Positions 1-9,946 of a stretch of DNA of 24,810 nucleotides are shown piece by piece; the first letter of the stretch is position 1; each line of letters begins with the position of its first letter. This DNA is from Rhodobiaceae bacterium UBA7804. Its GTDB lineage: Bacteria; Pseudomonadota; Alphaproteobacteria; Parvibaculales; Parvibaculaceae. A program made the translations under genes and the position numbers. The stretch spans positions 58,513 to 83,322 of the forward strand of contig DLCG01000007.1 of NCBI GenBank assembly GCA_002480495.1, given 5' to 3'. The notes under the pieces are model-generated. The model did not search any database and was not told the DNA's origin. It saw only the letters and a list, made by a program, of their open reading frames with translations.

Positions 1-1
1 C

Positions 2-2749
2 GGCTTCGACATGGGCGGCACCTCGACCGATGTGTCGCATTACAATGGCGAATATGAGCGGAGCTTCGAGACGGAAGTGGCGGGCGTGCGCATGCGCGTG
101 CCGATGATGCGCATTCACACGGTGGCCGCGGGCGGCGGCTCGATCCTCCATCACAAGGACGGGCGCTTTCAGGTAGGCCCGGACTCGGCAGGCGCGAATC
201 CCGGCCCCGCCGCCTACCGGCGCGGCGGGCCGCTGACCGTGACGGATGCGAATGTCATGGTGGGCAAGCTGCAACCGGATCTCTTTCCCGCCGTCTTCGG
301 GTCGGAGCAGAGCGAGAGCCTCGACGCCGGGACCGTGCGCAAGCGCTTCGCCGAACTCGCGGCGGAGATCGGCGGCGGAAAGACGCCGGAAGAAGCCGCC
401 GAAGGCTTTCTGCGCGTCGCCGTCGAGAACATGGCGAATGCGATCAAGAAGATTTCCGTCGAGCGCGGGCATGACGTGACTGCTTACGCGCTTTCCTGCT
501 TCGGCGGCGCTGGCGGCCAGCATGCCTGCCTCGTCGCCGATGCGCTCGGCATGACGACCGTTCACATTCATCCCTTTTCCGGCCTTCTCTCCGCCTATGG
601 CATGGGGCTCGCCCGCATTTCCGCCTCGCGCGCCCGCGCGGTGACGAAACCTTTTAACGAAGGCTTGCGCGGCGAACTCGACGAAGCGATTGCCGCGCTT
701 GGCGATGAAGTGCGCGAGGAGCTCGAAGCGCAAGGCATCGCGAAAGACGAGATCGCGGTGACGCCGCTGCTGCATCTGCGCTACGAAGGAAGCGACACGG
801 CGCTGCAGATTTCTTTTGTGTCTCGTGACGTGGCGGAAGCCGCGGCGGCCTTCGAAAAGGCGCATCGCGCGCAATTCGGCTTCAGCTTCGAGGGCAAGGC
901 GATTGTGGTCGAGGCCGTGGAAGTGACGGCGGAAGACAGGCTGGCGCGGAAGAACGAGGGCCCCGCGAAAGAGGCGGCTTCCGGCAAGGCGGAAGCGGCG
1001 GATCGCCGCCCGGTCTTCATAGCCGGCGAATGGCGGGACGCCGCAATCCATCGCCGCGAAACGCTGAAGCCCGGACAGGAAGTCGACGGCCCTGCCCTCG
1101 TGATCGAGCCGAACCAGACCATCGTCGTGGAGCCCGGCTGGCAGGCCGAGGTGACGAAAGCAGACGACATCCTGCTTCGCCGTGTCGTGCCGCTGCCGAA
1201 GCGCACCGTCATCGGCACGGATGCCGACCCGGTGATGCTCGAAATCTTCAACAACCGCTTCATGTCCATTGCCGAGCAGATGGGGGCCGCGCTGCAGAAC
1301 ACGGCATCTTCCGTGAACATCAAGGAGCGGCTCGACTTTTCCTGCGCGGTCTTCGATGCGGGCGGCGGGCTCGTTTCCAACGCGCCGCACATGCCGGTGC
1401 ATCTCGGCTCCATGGGCGCGAGCGTGCGCGCGGTGATCGAGCAGAACCCGGAGATGAAACCCGGCGATGTCTATGTGCTGAACGCGCCTTACAATGGCGG
1501 TACGCATCTGCCGGATGTGACCGTGGTGGCGCCTGTCTATGACGAGGAAGGGACGACGCGGCTCTTTTATGTCGCCGCGCGCGGACACCATGCGGATATC
1601 GGCGGCATATCGCCCGGCTCCATGCCCGCGCATTCGAGGAATGTGGAAGAGGAAGGCGTCCTTATCGACAATTTCCGCATCGTGGCGGAGGGACGCTTTC
1701 TGGAGAACGAGATTCGCGCGCTGCTGACGAGCGGAAAATATCCCGCGCGCAACCCGGACCAGAACATCGCCGATCTTCGCGCGCAGGTGGCCGCCTGCCA
1801 CAAGGGCGCGGAGGAACTGAGAAAGATGGTGGCGGAGTTCGGGCTCGACGTCGTGACCGCCTACATGACCCATGTGCAGGACAATGCGGAAGAGAATGTC
1901 CGCCGCGTGATCGACCGGCTGAAGGATGCGCAGTACGAGCAGAAGATGGATGACGGCTCGTCGATATGCGTCTCCGTCAGCGTCGACCGTGAGGCGCGCA
2001 CGGCAAGGATCGACTTCACAGGGACAAGCCCGGAGCTCGCGACGAACCTCAACGCGCCTTCCTCCGTCGCACGCGCGGCGGTGCTTTATGTCTTCCGCTG
2101 CATGGTCGATGACGACATTCCGCTGAACGAAGGCTGTCTCAAACCCATCGAGATCGTGATCCCCGAAGGATCGATGCTGGCGCCCCGCTATCCGGCCGCG
2201 GTCGTCGGCGGCAATGTCGAGACGAGCCAGGCGGTGACGGATGCGCTTTTCAGCGCCTTCGGCGCAATGGCCTCTGCGCAGGGCACGATGAACAACCTCA
2301 CCTTCGGGAACGAGCGCCACCAGTATTACGAGACGATTGCGGGGGGCGCGGGCGCGGGGCCCGATTTCGACGGCGCCGACGCCGTGCAGACGCATATGAC
2401 GAATTCGCGGCTGACGGACCCCGAAGTGCTCGAATGGCGCTTCCCCGTTCTGCTGGAGGAGTTCTCGATCCGCAAGGGCTCGGGGGGCGCGGGGAAGCAC
2501 AGAGGCGGCGACGGCGCCATACGCGCCATCCGCTTCCGCGAGAAGATGAGCCTCTCCATTCTTTCGACGCATCGCATCGTCGCGCCATCCGGACTTGCGG
2601 GCGGCAAGGACGGTGCGCTTGGCGAGAACGAAATACGCCGCGCGAATGGCGAGACGGAAAAGCTCGGCGGTTCCGCTACGGCAGAGCTCGATGCGGGCGA
2701 TATGGTGATCGTGAGAACGCCGGGCGGCGGCGGATACGGAAAAGCGTGA
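2..2749 (+). CDS. 5-oxoprolinase / hydantoinase, HyuA-HyuB fusion (5' end outside window)
   Basis: The reading frame is already open at base 2 and begins with GFDMGGTSTDVS, the conserved nucleotide-phosphate motif inside the HyuA half. The true start therefore lies to the left, and roughly 290 residues are missing compared with fused enzymes of about 1,200 residues. Numbering from the first visible Met, the HyuA part runs to about residue 395 (GGGSI at 41, VGPDSAGANPGPAAY at 55-69, RYEGSDTAL near 258). The HyuB part follows from about 405 to the end (RLDFSCAVFD, NAPYNGGTHLPD, ARGHHADIGG, VVGGNVETSQ) and closes with a Gly-rich PGGGGYG tail. The family carries out ATP-dependent opening of 5-oxoproline or related cyclic imides in the cytoplasm. 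Which ring is the substrate cannot be told from sequence. A quinone-reductase-like gene follows after 64 bp and may be cotranscribed. Confidence 0.93.
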   Translation, partial: GFDMGGTSTDVSHYNGEYERSFETEVAGVRMRVPMMRIHTVAAGGGSILHHKDGRFQVGPDSAGANPGPAAYRRGGPLTVTDANVMVGKLQPDLFPAVFGSEQSESLDAGTVRKRFAELAAEIGGGKTPEEAAEGFLRVAVENMANAIKKISVERGHDVTAYALSCFGGAGGQHACLVADALGMTTVHIHPFSGLLSAYGMGLARISASRARAVTKPFNEGLRGELDEAIAALGDEVREELEAQGIAKDEIAVTPLLHLRYEGSDTALQISFVSRDVAEAAAAFEKAHRAQFGFSFEGKAIVVEAVEVTAEDRLARKNEGPAKEAASGKAEAADRRPVFIAGEWRDAAIHRRETLKPGQEVDGPALVIEPNQTIVVEPGWQAEVTKADDILLRRVVPLPKRTVIGTDADPVMLEIFNNRFMSIAEQMGAALQNTASSVNIKERLDFSCAVFDAGGGLVSNAPHMPVHLGSMGASVRAVIEQNPEMKPGDVYVLNAPYNGGTHLPDVTVVAPVYDEEGTTRLFYVAARGHHADIGGISPGSMPAHSRNVEEEGVLIDNFRIVAEGRFLENEIRALLTSGKYPARNPDQNIADLRAQVAACHKGAEELRKMVAEFGLDVVTAYMTHVQDNAEENVRRVIDRLKDAQYEQKMDDGSSICVSVSVDREARTARIDFTGTSPELATNLNAPSSVARAAVLYVFRCMVDDDIPLNEGCLKPIEIVIPEGSMLAPRYPAAVVGGNVETSQAVTDALFSAFGAMASAQGTMNNLTFGNERHQYYETIAGGAGAGPDFDGADAVQTHMTNSRLTDPEVLEWRFPVLLEEFSIRKGSGGAGKHRGGDGAIRAIRFREKMSLSILSTHRIVAPSGLAGGKDGALGENEIRRANGETEKLGGSATAELDAGDMVIVRTPGGGGYGKA

Positions 2750-2813
2750 CGCGGCTTGCATGTTTTCTTCGCCCGCGCATGATGCCGGGAACAGGAAACT
2801 CCGGGAGAAAACA

Positions 2814-3794
2814 ATGAAAGCGATCCGCTGCCTGCAATATGGCCCGCCCGCAGATCTCGTGCTGGAGGAGATCGACGAGCCGGCCCCGTCGAAAGGCAAG
2901 CTCGTGATCGAGACGGAGGCGGCAGGGCTCGGCTATGTCGATGCGCTGCTCGTCGCGGGCCGCTATCAGGTGAAGACGCCGCTCCCCTTCGTGCCGGGAA
3001 GCGAGGTTGCGGGCAAGGTCGTCGCGGTGGGCGAAGGCGTGCCCGAAGCGCTTGTCGGCAAGCGCGTGATGGCTCTCTCGCCTGTCGGCGCGCTCGCGGA
3101 AAAACTCGCGCTGCCCGCGGCCGCCTGCATCCCCGTTCCCGACGCGATGAGCGCGGAAGCAGCCGCCGGTTTCATCGTCTCCTATTGCACGGCGCTTTAC
3201 GGCTTCGAGACATGCGGCCACATGAAGGCAGGCGAGACGGTGCTCGTGCTCGGCGCCGCGGGCGGCGTCGGCATGGCGGCGATCGATGTCGCGAAGGCGA
3301 TGGGCGCGACGGTCGTCGCCGCCGCATCGACCGAGGAGAAGCGCGCGGCCGCGAAGGCGGCGGGCGCGGATTTCGCCATCGACTACACGAAGGAGGAATG
3401 GCGGAAGGAACTGGAGCCCCTCACCGGGCGGCGCGATGTCGACCTCGTCTACGATCCCGTGGGCGGCGATATTTCGGAGACGGCTTTCCGCTGCCTTGCG
3501 CCCGGCGGACGGCACCTCGTGGTCGGCTTCGCGGCGGGCGACATTCCGCGCATTCCGCTGAACCTGCCGCTGCTGAAACGCTCCTCCATAGTCGGCGTCG
3601 ACTGGGGCGGCCATATCCGCGCGGATCCCGGCGCGAATGTGCCGCTGATGAAGACGCTGACGGCATGGGCGAGCGAAGGCCGCATCCACCCGGAGCCCGC
3701 GGCAAGCTACCCGCTCAAGGAAGCGCCCGTCGTGCTGCAGCGCCTGCTCGACCGCGAGAGCGTGGGCAAGCCCGTCATCCGATTCCAGGGCTGA
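2814..3794 (+). CDS. NADPH:quinone oxidoreductase-like zinc-independent MDR protein
   Basis: This 326-residue protein belongs to the medium-chain dehydrogenase/reductase superfamily, quinone oxidoreductase branch. The N-terminal GroES-like domain contains PFVPGSEVAGKVVAVGEGV (residues 58-76). The Rossmann nucleotide-binding loop is GAAGGVG at 147-153, followed by the usual VDLVYDPVGG segment. The zinc-ligand cysteines of true alcohol dehydrogenases are absent, which agrees with a quinone/enone reductase using NAD(P)H. The start at 2814 is chosen because GGGAGAAA sits just upstream and the protein then begins MKAIRC, as in homologues; an in-frame ATG at 2760 would add an 18-residue tail with no ribosome site. 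Physiological substrate unknown. Spacing suggests cotranscription with the upstream oxoprolinase. Confidence 0.92.
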   Translation: MKAIRCLQYGPPADLVLEEIDEPAPSKGKLVIETEAAGLGYVDALLVAGRYQVKTPLPFVPGSEVAGKVVAVGEGVPEALVGKRVMALSPVGALAEKLALPAAACIPVPDAMSAEAAAGFIVSYCTALYGFETCGHMKAGETVLVLGAAGGVGMAAIDVAKAMGATVVAAASTEEKRAAAKAAGADFAIDYTKEEWRKELEPLTGRRDVDLVYDPVGGDISETAFRCLAPGGRHLVVGFAAGDIPRIPLNLPLLKRSSIVGVDWGGHIRADPGANVPLMKTLTAWASEGRIHPEPAASYPLKEAPVVLQRLLDRESVGKPVIRFQG

Positions 3795-3843
3795 TCCACA
3801 GCCGTGAAGCGCGAAATGCACAATTGCGTGTCCCGTGCTCACC

Positions 3844-3910
3844 CCGGCCCCGGAATATGACGATTCGCCGACACTGACAGAAACTCATCCACAGGGGATT
3901 TCGGGGCCGG
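3844..3910. repeat. Imperfect inverted repeat in intergenic stretch
   Basis: The stretch between the quinone reductase stop (3794) and the small ORF at 4039 holds no supported gene. It does contain CCGGCCCCGGAA at 3844-3855 and its near reverse complement TTCGGGGCCGG at 3900-3910, which differ by one inserted G. The 44-nt loop and the lack of a T run make it a poor rho-independent terminator, although it could form an extended hairpin in the transcript 3' end. Two DnaA-box-like 9-mers (TGATCCACA, TCATCCACA) also lie here and are treated as chance. Confidence 0.3.
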
Positions 3911-4038
3911 ATTCAATGCCTTGGAGGGCGTTCTTCAATCGCCCGAGACCGCATGTTGCAGCGCAGCCATGATTTCGCTTGCGGAATGGCGCCGAGAGGC
4001 CCGAGAGTCATTCTCCACCCAAGATGCGGGAGGCCGGA

Positions 4039-4119
4039 ATGCTTGCAATGAAGATCGGGTACCTGGCGACCGGACTGGCGTTTTTCTTCGTTGGCGCCGT
4101 TACGATGGGCCTGTTCTGA
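4039..4119 (+). CDS. Putative 26-residue single-span membrane microprotein
   Basis: An ATG at 4039 is preceded by GGGAGGCCGGA, a good Shine-Dalgarno sequence about 5 bases upstream. It opens a 26-codon frame ending at TGA 4117-4119. The peptide starts MLAMKIGYLATG and continues into an uninterrupted hydrophobic run (LAFFFVGAVTMGLF), enough for one transmembrane helix with a single Lys at position 5. The stop codon lies inside a palindrome with 9-bp arms, and a strong terminator follows 26 bases later, so the ORF has the anatomy of a short independent transcript. I do not recognise a family. A segment this short can be hydrophobic by chance, so only the ribosome site, composition and terminator support it. 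No function is proposed. Confidence 0.5.
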   Translation: MLAMKIGYLATGLAFFFVGAVTMGLF

Positions 4120-4127
4120 GAACAGGC
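4109..4127. repeat. Palindrome with 9-bp arms over the stop codon of the 26-residue ORF
   Basis: GCCTGTTCT and AGAACAGGC flank a single central G, so the dyad is perfect apart from the centre. It covers the TGA stop. As RNA it could fold into a short hairpin with a small loop; as DNA it resembles a dimeric operator half-site pair. Its role is not known. Confidence 0.6.
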
Positions 4128-4145
4128 GACAGCATCACGAAATTC

Positions 4146-4175
4146 AGAGGGCGTATGGTTCACCATGCGCCCTCT
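4146..4175. terminator. Bidirectional intrinsic terminator
   Basis: AGAGGGCG (4146-4153) pairs with CGCCCTCT (4168-4175), and an inner ATGG/CCAT extends the stem around a TTCA loop. T-rich sequence (CTTCATTTC) follows on the plus strand and a weaker A/T-containing stretch on the minus strand. It sits between the plus-strand microprotein ORF and the 3' end of the minus-strand gene ending at 4183, so it can serve both transcripts. Confidence 0.75.
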
Positions 4176-4182
4176 CTTCATT

Positions 4183-4722
4183 TCAGGCGGGAAAACGCGC
4201 CGCATAAGCCTCCGGTTCGAGCCGAAGCGCGTTCACCGTGAACGAGACCATGTGATAGAGCCCTGTCAGCACGACGAGTTCTATCAGCTGCTCGCCGCTG
4301 AATTCGCTCGTGAGTTCGCTCCAGAGCGCATCGCTCACATGAGCCGTGTCATGAAGTTCGTCGACGAGGCGAATGAGGAGCTTCTCTCGCGGCGTCCAGC
4401 AATCCGCCTCGCCCGGCGCAACCGTCGCCGCGATTTCCTCCGCGCCGAAGCCCGCCTTTTCCGCGAAGAGCGCAATGTGAACGCCCCACTCATATTCGCC
4501 GCCGCAACGGGCACAGGCGCGGTCGATGACGATTTCGCGCTCACGAAGCGTGACAGACCCCTTGTCCAGAAGGCCGCCCGCCATGAAACGGCGGAAGACA
4601 CGTGGGCTTCGCGCCAGCGTTCGGAAAAGGACGAGCGGCTCGACGCCGGGCGGCATGAGCTTCTCTAGCGTCGCCTCCATATCCACTTCATAGGGCCTTG
4701 CGGCAGGTTCGATCCGGGCCAT
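4183..4722 (-). CDS. Carboxymuconolactone decarboxylase / AhpD-like family protein
   Basis: The 179-residue protein resembles the COG2128-type branch of the CMD/AhpD fold. It carries LMPPGVEPLVLFRTLARSP near residue 22, the REREIVIDRACARC segment (60-73) and then EYEWGVH (76-82), the family hallmark. These proteins are small, helical, cytoplasmic and often redox-active with thiols; the substrate is unknown here. Cys70 and Cys73 form a CxxC, as in the AhpD peroxidatic pair, but the following His (82) is further away than in AhpD. The start at 4722 has AAGGAGGGG upstream; the longer frame to 4866 would overlap the divergent regulator and lacks family similarity. An HxlR regulator is transcribed divergently 77 bp away and is the obvious candidate controller. 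Confidence 0.88.
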   Translation of the reverse strand: MARIEPAARPYEVDMEATLEKLMPPGVEPLVLFRTLARSPRVFRRFMAGGLLDKGSVTLREREIVIDRACARCGGEYEWGVHIALFAEKAGFGAEEIAATVAPGEADCWTPREKLLIRLVDELHDTAHVSDALWSELTSEFSGEQLIELVVLTGLYHMVSFTVNALRLEPEAYAARFPA

Positions 4723-4731
4723 GCGCCCCTC

Positions 4732-4784
4732 CTTGCTACGATTTAAGTAGCAGAAACATGGCGCTTCTCTTTTCGTAGCGCAAG
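4732..4784. promoter_or_regulatory. Candidate HxlR operator region between divergent genes
   Basis: The 77-bp divergent spacer holds three copies of the core GTAGC/GCTAC: GCTACGA at 4735-4741, GTAGC at 4747-4751 and TCGTAGC at 4773-4779. The first and second form an inverted repeat with a 7-bp gap; the first and third are perfect 7-nt reverse complements. HxlR-family regulators bind dyads in such divergent spacers, so autoregulation plus control of the AhpD-like gene is inferred. No clear -10/-35 pair could be assigned. Confidence 0.5.
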
Positions 4785-4799
4785 CCCTATTCTCGCCCC

Positions 4800-5156
4800 A
4801 TGACGAAACAAACTCCGAAACGGCCAAAAAGCGCGCCCCGCCCCGGCGCCCGTGTACGCGGCTCAACGACGGGCCGCCCCGTGATGGCGCTGCTCGACCT
4901 CATCGGCAGGCGCTGGGTCTTACGGATTCTCTGGGAACTCAGGGACGAGCCGCTCAACTTCCGCGAGTTGCAGGCGGCCTGCGGCGGCATATCGCCGAGC
5001 GTTCTCAATACGCGGCTCGCGGAGATGCGCGAGGCGCTCCTCGTCGAACTGAAGGCGGAAGAAGGCTACACGCTCACGAAAATGGGGCGCGAACTGCTCT
5101 CGCAGCTCACGCCCCTCACCGTCTGGTCTGAGAAATGGGCGAAGACGCTCGGCTGA
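4800..5156 (+). CDS. HxlR-family winged-helix transcriptional regulator
   Basis: This 118-residue protein has the HxlR domain from about residue 28 to the end. It shows ALLDLIGRRWVLRILWEL (helix 1), LNFRELQAACGGISPSVLNTRL (helix-turn-helix) and the wing ELKAEEGYTLTKMG, finishing with WSEKWAKTLG. A basic, Pro/Arg-rich 25-residue tail precedes the domain. HxlR regulators act as cytoplasmic dimers sensing electrophiles, oxidants or small ligands. The single cysteine, in QAACGG, lies in the helix-turn-helix region, as in several thiol-sensing relatives, but redox sensing here is only a possibility. The gene is divergent from the AhpD-like gene and converges on metH with only 3 bp between stop codons. 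Confidence 0.92.
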   Translation: MTKQTPKRPKSAPRPGARVRGSTTGRPVMALLDLIGRRWVLRILWELRDEPLNFRELQAACGGISPSVLNTRLAEMREALLVELKAEEGYTLTKMGRELLSQLTPLTVWSEKWAKTLG

Positions 5157-5159
5157 GCG

Positions 5160-7844
<2,685 letters not shown>

Positions 7845-7891
7845 CTCATCCCGATCTGCATTTTTAGATTTGAATTTCAGGCGTGAACCGG

Positions 7892-7917
7892 GGCCGCCGG
7901 CTTCGCGAGCGGCGGCC
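7892..7917 (-). other. GC-rich intercistronic hairpin between the two metH halves
   Basis: GGCCGCCG and CGGCGGCC form a perfect 8-bp stem with a 10-nt loop in the 88-bp gap between the two metH parts. No T run follows, so it is not an obvious terminator. Such a stem could mark an RNA processing or stability boundary that tunes the ratio of the two subunits; this is inference. Confidence 0.5.
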
Positions 7918-7932
7918 GCAGGATCAGCCAGG

Positions 7933-9006
7933 TCAGTCGGCCGCGAAAGGCTCGAGGCCAGAGAGCCTCATGCGCCGCTCGATCTGCGGAATGGCGCGCG
8001 GCTTGCCCGCCTTCGCCGCCTCGGCGATCGCCTTGATGTGATCCGGCGTCGTGCCGCAGCAGCCACCGAGAATGTTGACGATGCCGGACTTCGCAAATTC
8101 GCCGACCAGCTTCGCCATCTGTTCCGGGCTCTCGTCATACTCGCCCATCTCGTTCGGCAGGCCCGCATTGGGATGCGCGGAGACATGCGTGTCGGCGATG
8201 CGCGACAGCGTATCGACATGCTGGCGCATTTCCTTGGCGCCGAGCGCGCAGTTGAGCCCGATGGAGAAAGGCTGCACATGGCGCACCGAATTCCAGAAGG
8301 CTTCCGGCGTCTGGCCAGACAGAAGACGGCCGGACATGTCGGTGATCGTGCCCGAGATCATGATGGGCAGTTCGAAGCCCAATTCCTCGAACACATCTTC
8401 CACCGCATAAAGCGCGGCCTTTGCATTCAGCGTGTCGAAGATCGTCTCGACCATGATCGTGTCGGCGCCGCCCTCGATGAGGCCTTTCGTCGCTTCCTTG
8501 TAGGCTTCGTAGAGACGGTCGAAGTCGATATTGCGGAAGCCCGGATCGTTCACGTCCGGCGAAATTGACGCCGTGCGGTTCGTCGGCCCGAGAACGCCCG
8601 CGACGTAGCAGACGCGGCCCGGCTCTTCCTTTTCGCAGATATCCGCCGCCTCGCGCGCGATCCGCGCACTCTCCACATTCATCTCATAGGCGAGATCTTC
8701 CATGTGGTAATCGGCCTGGGCGATGCGCGTTGCGCCGAAAGTGTTTGTTTCGGCGAAATCCGCGCCCGCACGGTAATACTGCAGATGGATCTCGCGCAGG
8801 ATGTCGGGCTGGACGAGCGAGATGAGCTCGTTGTTGCCCTTCACATCGCTCTGGTGGTTCTTGAAGCGCTCGCCGCGGTAATCCTCTTCCTGAAGCTTGT
8901 ACTTCTGGATCATCGTGCCCATTGCACCGTCGAGAATGAGGACTCGCTCCTTCACCTCCTTCTTGAGGTAGGCGATGCGTTCTTCGCGCGTTTTCGGGTG
9001 AGACAT
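7933..9006 (-). CDS. metH: Homocysteine S-methyltransferase subunit of split methionine synthase (MetH part 1)
   Basis: This 357-residue protein corresponds to the first module of MetH, a TIM barrel that binds homocysteine through zinc. It has LDGAMGTMIQ at 25-34, ETNTFGATRIAQADY near 86, and the zinc ligands Cys253 (in GLNCALG) and Cys316-Cys317 (in GGCCGTTPDH). The 63-residue spacing between the first and second ligand equals that of E. coli MetH (247 and 310). It ends shortly after the barrel, so folate and cobalamin domains must come from the next gene. A ribosome site (GGAGG) lies upstream of the ATG at 9006. It is 32 bp downstream of metF in the same direction and 88 bp upstream of the second metH half. 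Confidence 0.96.
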   Translation of the reverse strand: MSHPKTREERIAYLKKEVKERVLILDGAMGTMIQKYKLQEEDYRGERFKNHQSDVKGNNELISLVQPDILREIHLQYYRAGADFAETNTFGATRIAQADYHMEDLAYEMNVESARIAREAADICEKEEPGRVCYVAGVLGPTNRTASISPDVNDPGFRNIDFDRLYEAYKEATKGLIEGGADTIMVETIFDTLNAKAALYAVEDVFEELGFELPIMISGTITDMSGRLLSGQTPEAFWNSVRHVQPFSIGLNCALGAKEMRQHVDTLSRIADTHVSAHPNAGLPNEMGEYDESPEQMAKLVGEFAKSGIVNILGGCCGTTPDHIKAIAEAAKAGKPRAIPQIERRMRLSGLEPFAAD

Positions 9007-9038
9007 TTTTATCCTCCAGATGCTGTTCGCTTCGCGGC

Positions 9039-9941
9039 TCAGACGGTTTCCGGCGTGGCCGGAACGGACTGGGGGCGAAGTCCCAGCACATGACAGATCG
9101 CAAAGGTGAGATCCGCCTGGTTGAGCGTGTAGAAGTGGAAACGGTCGAAGCCGTAGCTCCGCAACCGATTGACCTGCTCCGCAGCGACATAGGCCGCAAT
9201 CAGCTTGCGCGTCGGCAGATCGTCGTCGAGACCGATATAGTAGTCGTCAAGCCATTTCGGAATGCTGGCACCGCAGCGGCCCGCCATACGCTTCGTGCCC
9301 TTGAAGTTCGTCGTCGGCATGATGCCCGGCACGATCGGCACCTCGACGCCGGCCTTGCGGGCCTGTTCCAGGAAACGAATGTGCTTGTCCGTGTCGAAGA
9401 CGAACTGCGTGATGGCGCGCGTCGCGCCCGCTTCGACCTTTCGCTTCAGCAGCTCGATGTCGGCCTCAAGCGATTCCGATTCCGGATGCTTCTCGGGATA
9501 GGCCGAAACGATGACGTCGAAATCGGCAATCTTGCGGATGCCCTCGATGAGCTCCGGCGTGGACTGATAGCCTTCAGGATGCGGCTTGTAGGGCGCGCCG
9601 AGTTCCGGCATGTCGCCCCGGAGCGCCACGATATGACGGATGCCGGCATCCCAGTAGGCGCGAATGACGTCATCCACCTCGGCCTTCGATGCGCCGACAC
9701 AGGTCAGATGCGCCACCGGCTCGAGAGAGGTCTCGTCGTGAATGCGTTTCACCGTGGCGTGGGTCCGCTCGCGCGTCGATCCGCCCGCACCATAGGTGAC
9801 GGAGACGAATTCCGGCTGCAGCGGTTCCAGCCGGCGAATGGACTTCCACAGCGTCTCTTCCATCTCCGGCGTCTTCGGAGGAAAGAACTCAAAAGACACG
9901 CTTGTCCGTTCGTTTCGCTCTTTCTTGGGCGTCTTCGACAT
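9039..9941 (-). CDS. metF: 5,10-methylenetetrahydrofolate reductase
   Basis: The 300-residue protein is a full-length bacterial MetF (E. coli form 296 residues), an FAD-containing TIM barrel. It makes 5-methyltetrahydrofolate, the methyl donor for the MetH proteins encoded next to it. Visible hallmarks are SFEFFPPKT (residues 16-24, with the catalytic Glu at 18), VSVTYGAGGSTRERT (46-60), HLTCVGAS (78-85), ALRGDMP (106-112, the FAD-contacting Asp) and a final FHFYTLNQ segment. It starts only 5 bp after the sahR stop, so the two are very probably cotranscribed and perhaps translationally linked. Confidence 0.97.
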   Translation of the reverse strand: MSKTPKKERNERTSVSFEFFPPKTPEMEETLWKSIRRLEPLQPEFVSVTYGAGGSTRERTHATVKRIHDETSLEPVAHLTCVGASKAEVDDVIRAYWDAGIRHIVALRGDMPELGAPYKPHPEGYQSTPELIEGIRKIADFDVIVSAYPEKHPESESLEADIELLKRKVEAGATRAITQFVFDTDKHIRFLEQARKAGVEVPIVPGIMPTTNFKGTKRMAGRCGASIPKWLDDYYIGLDDDLPTRKLIAAYVAAEQVNRLRSYGFDRFHFYTLNQADLTFAICHVLGLRPQSVPATPETV

Positions 9942-9946
9942 TTTTC

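Noticed and set aside
2676..3842. A 388-codon minus-strand frame antisense to the quinone reductase gene
   Set aside because: Arg/His-rich translation without domains; explained as a shadow of the real plus-strand gene.
3792..3893. Two DnaA-box-like 9-mers (one mismatch each) suggesting a replication origin
   Set aside because: Only two imperfect boxes, no AT-rich unwinding region and no origin-associated genes.
9007..9038. SAM or SAH riboswitch in the methionine operon
   Set aside because: The spacer is only 32 bp, and the region upstream of sahR shows an AT-rich operator rather than a riboswitch fold.
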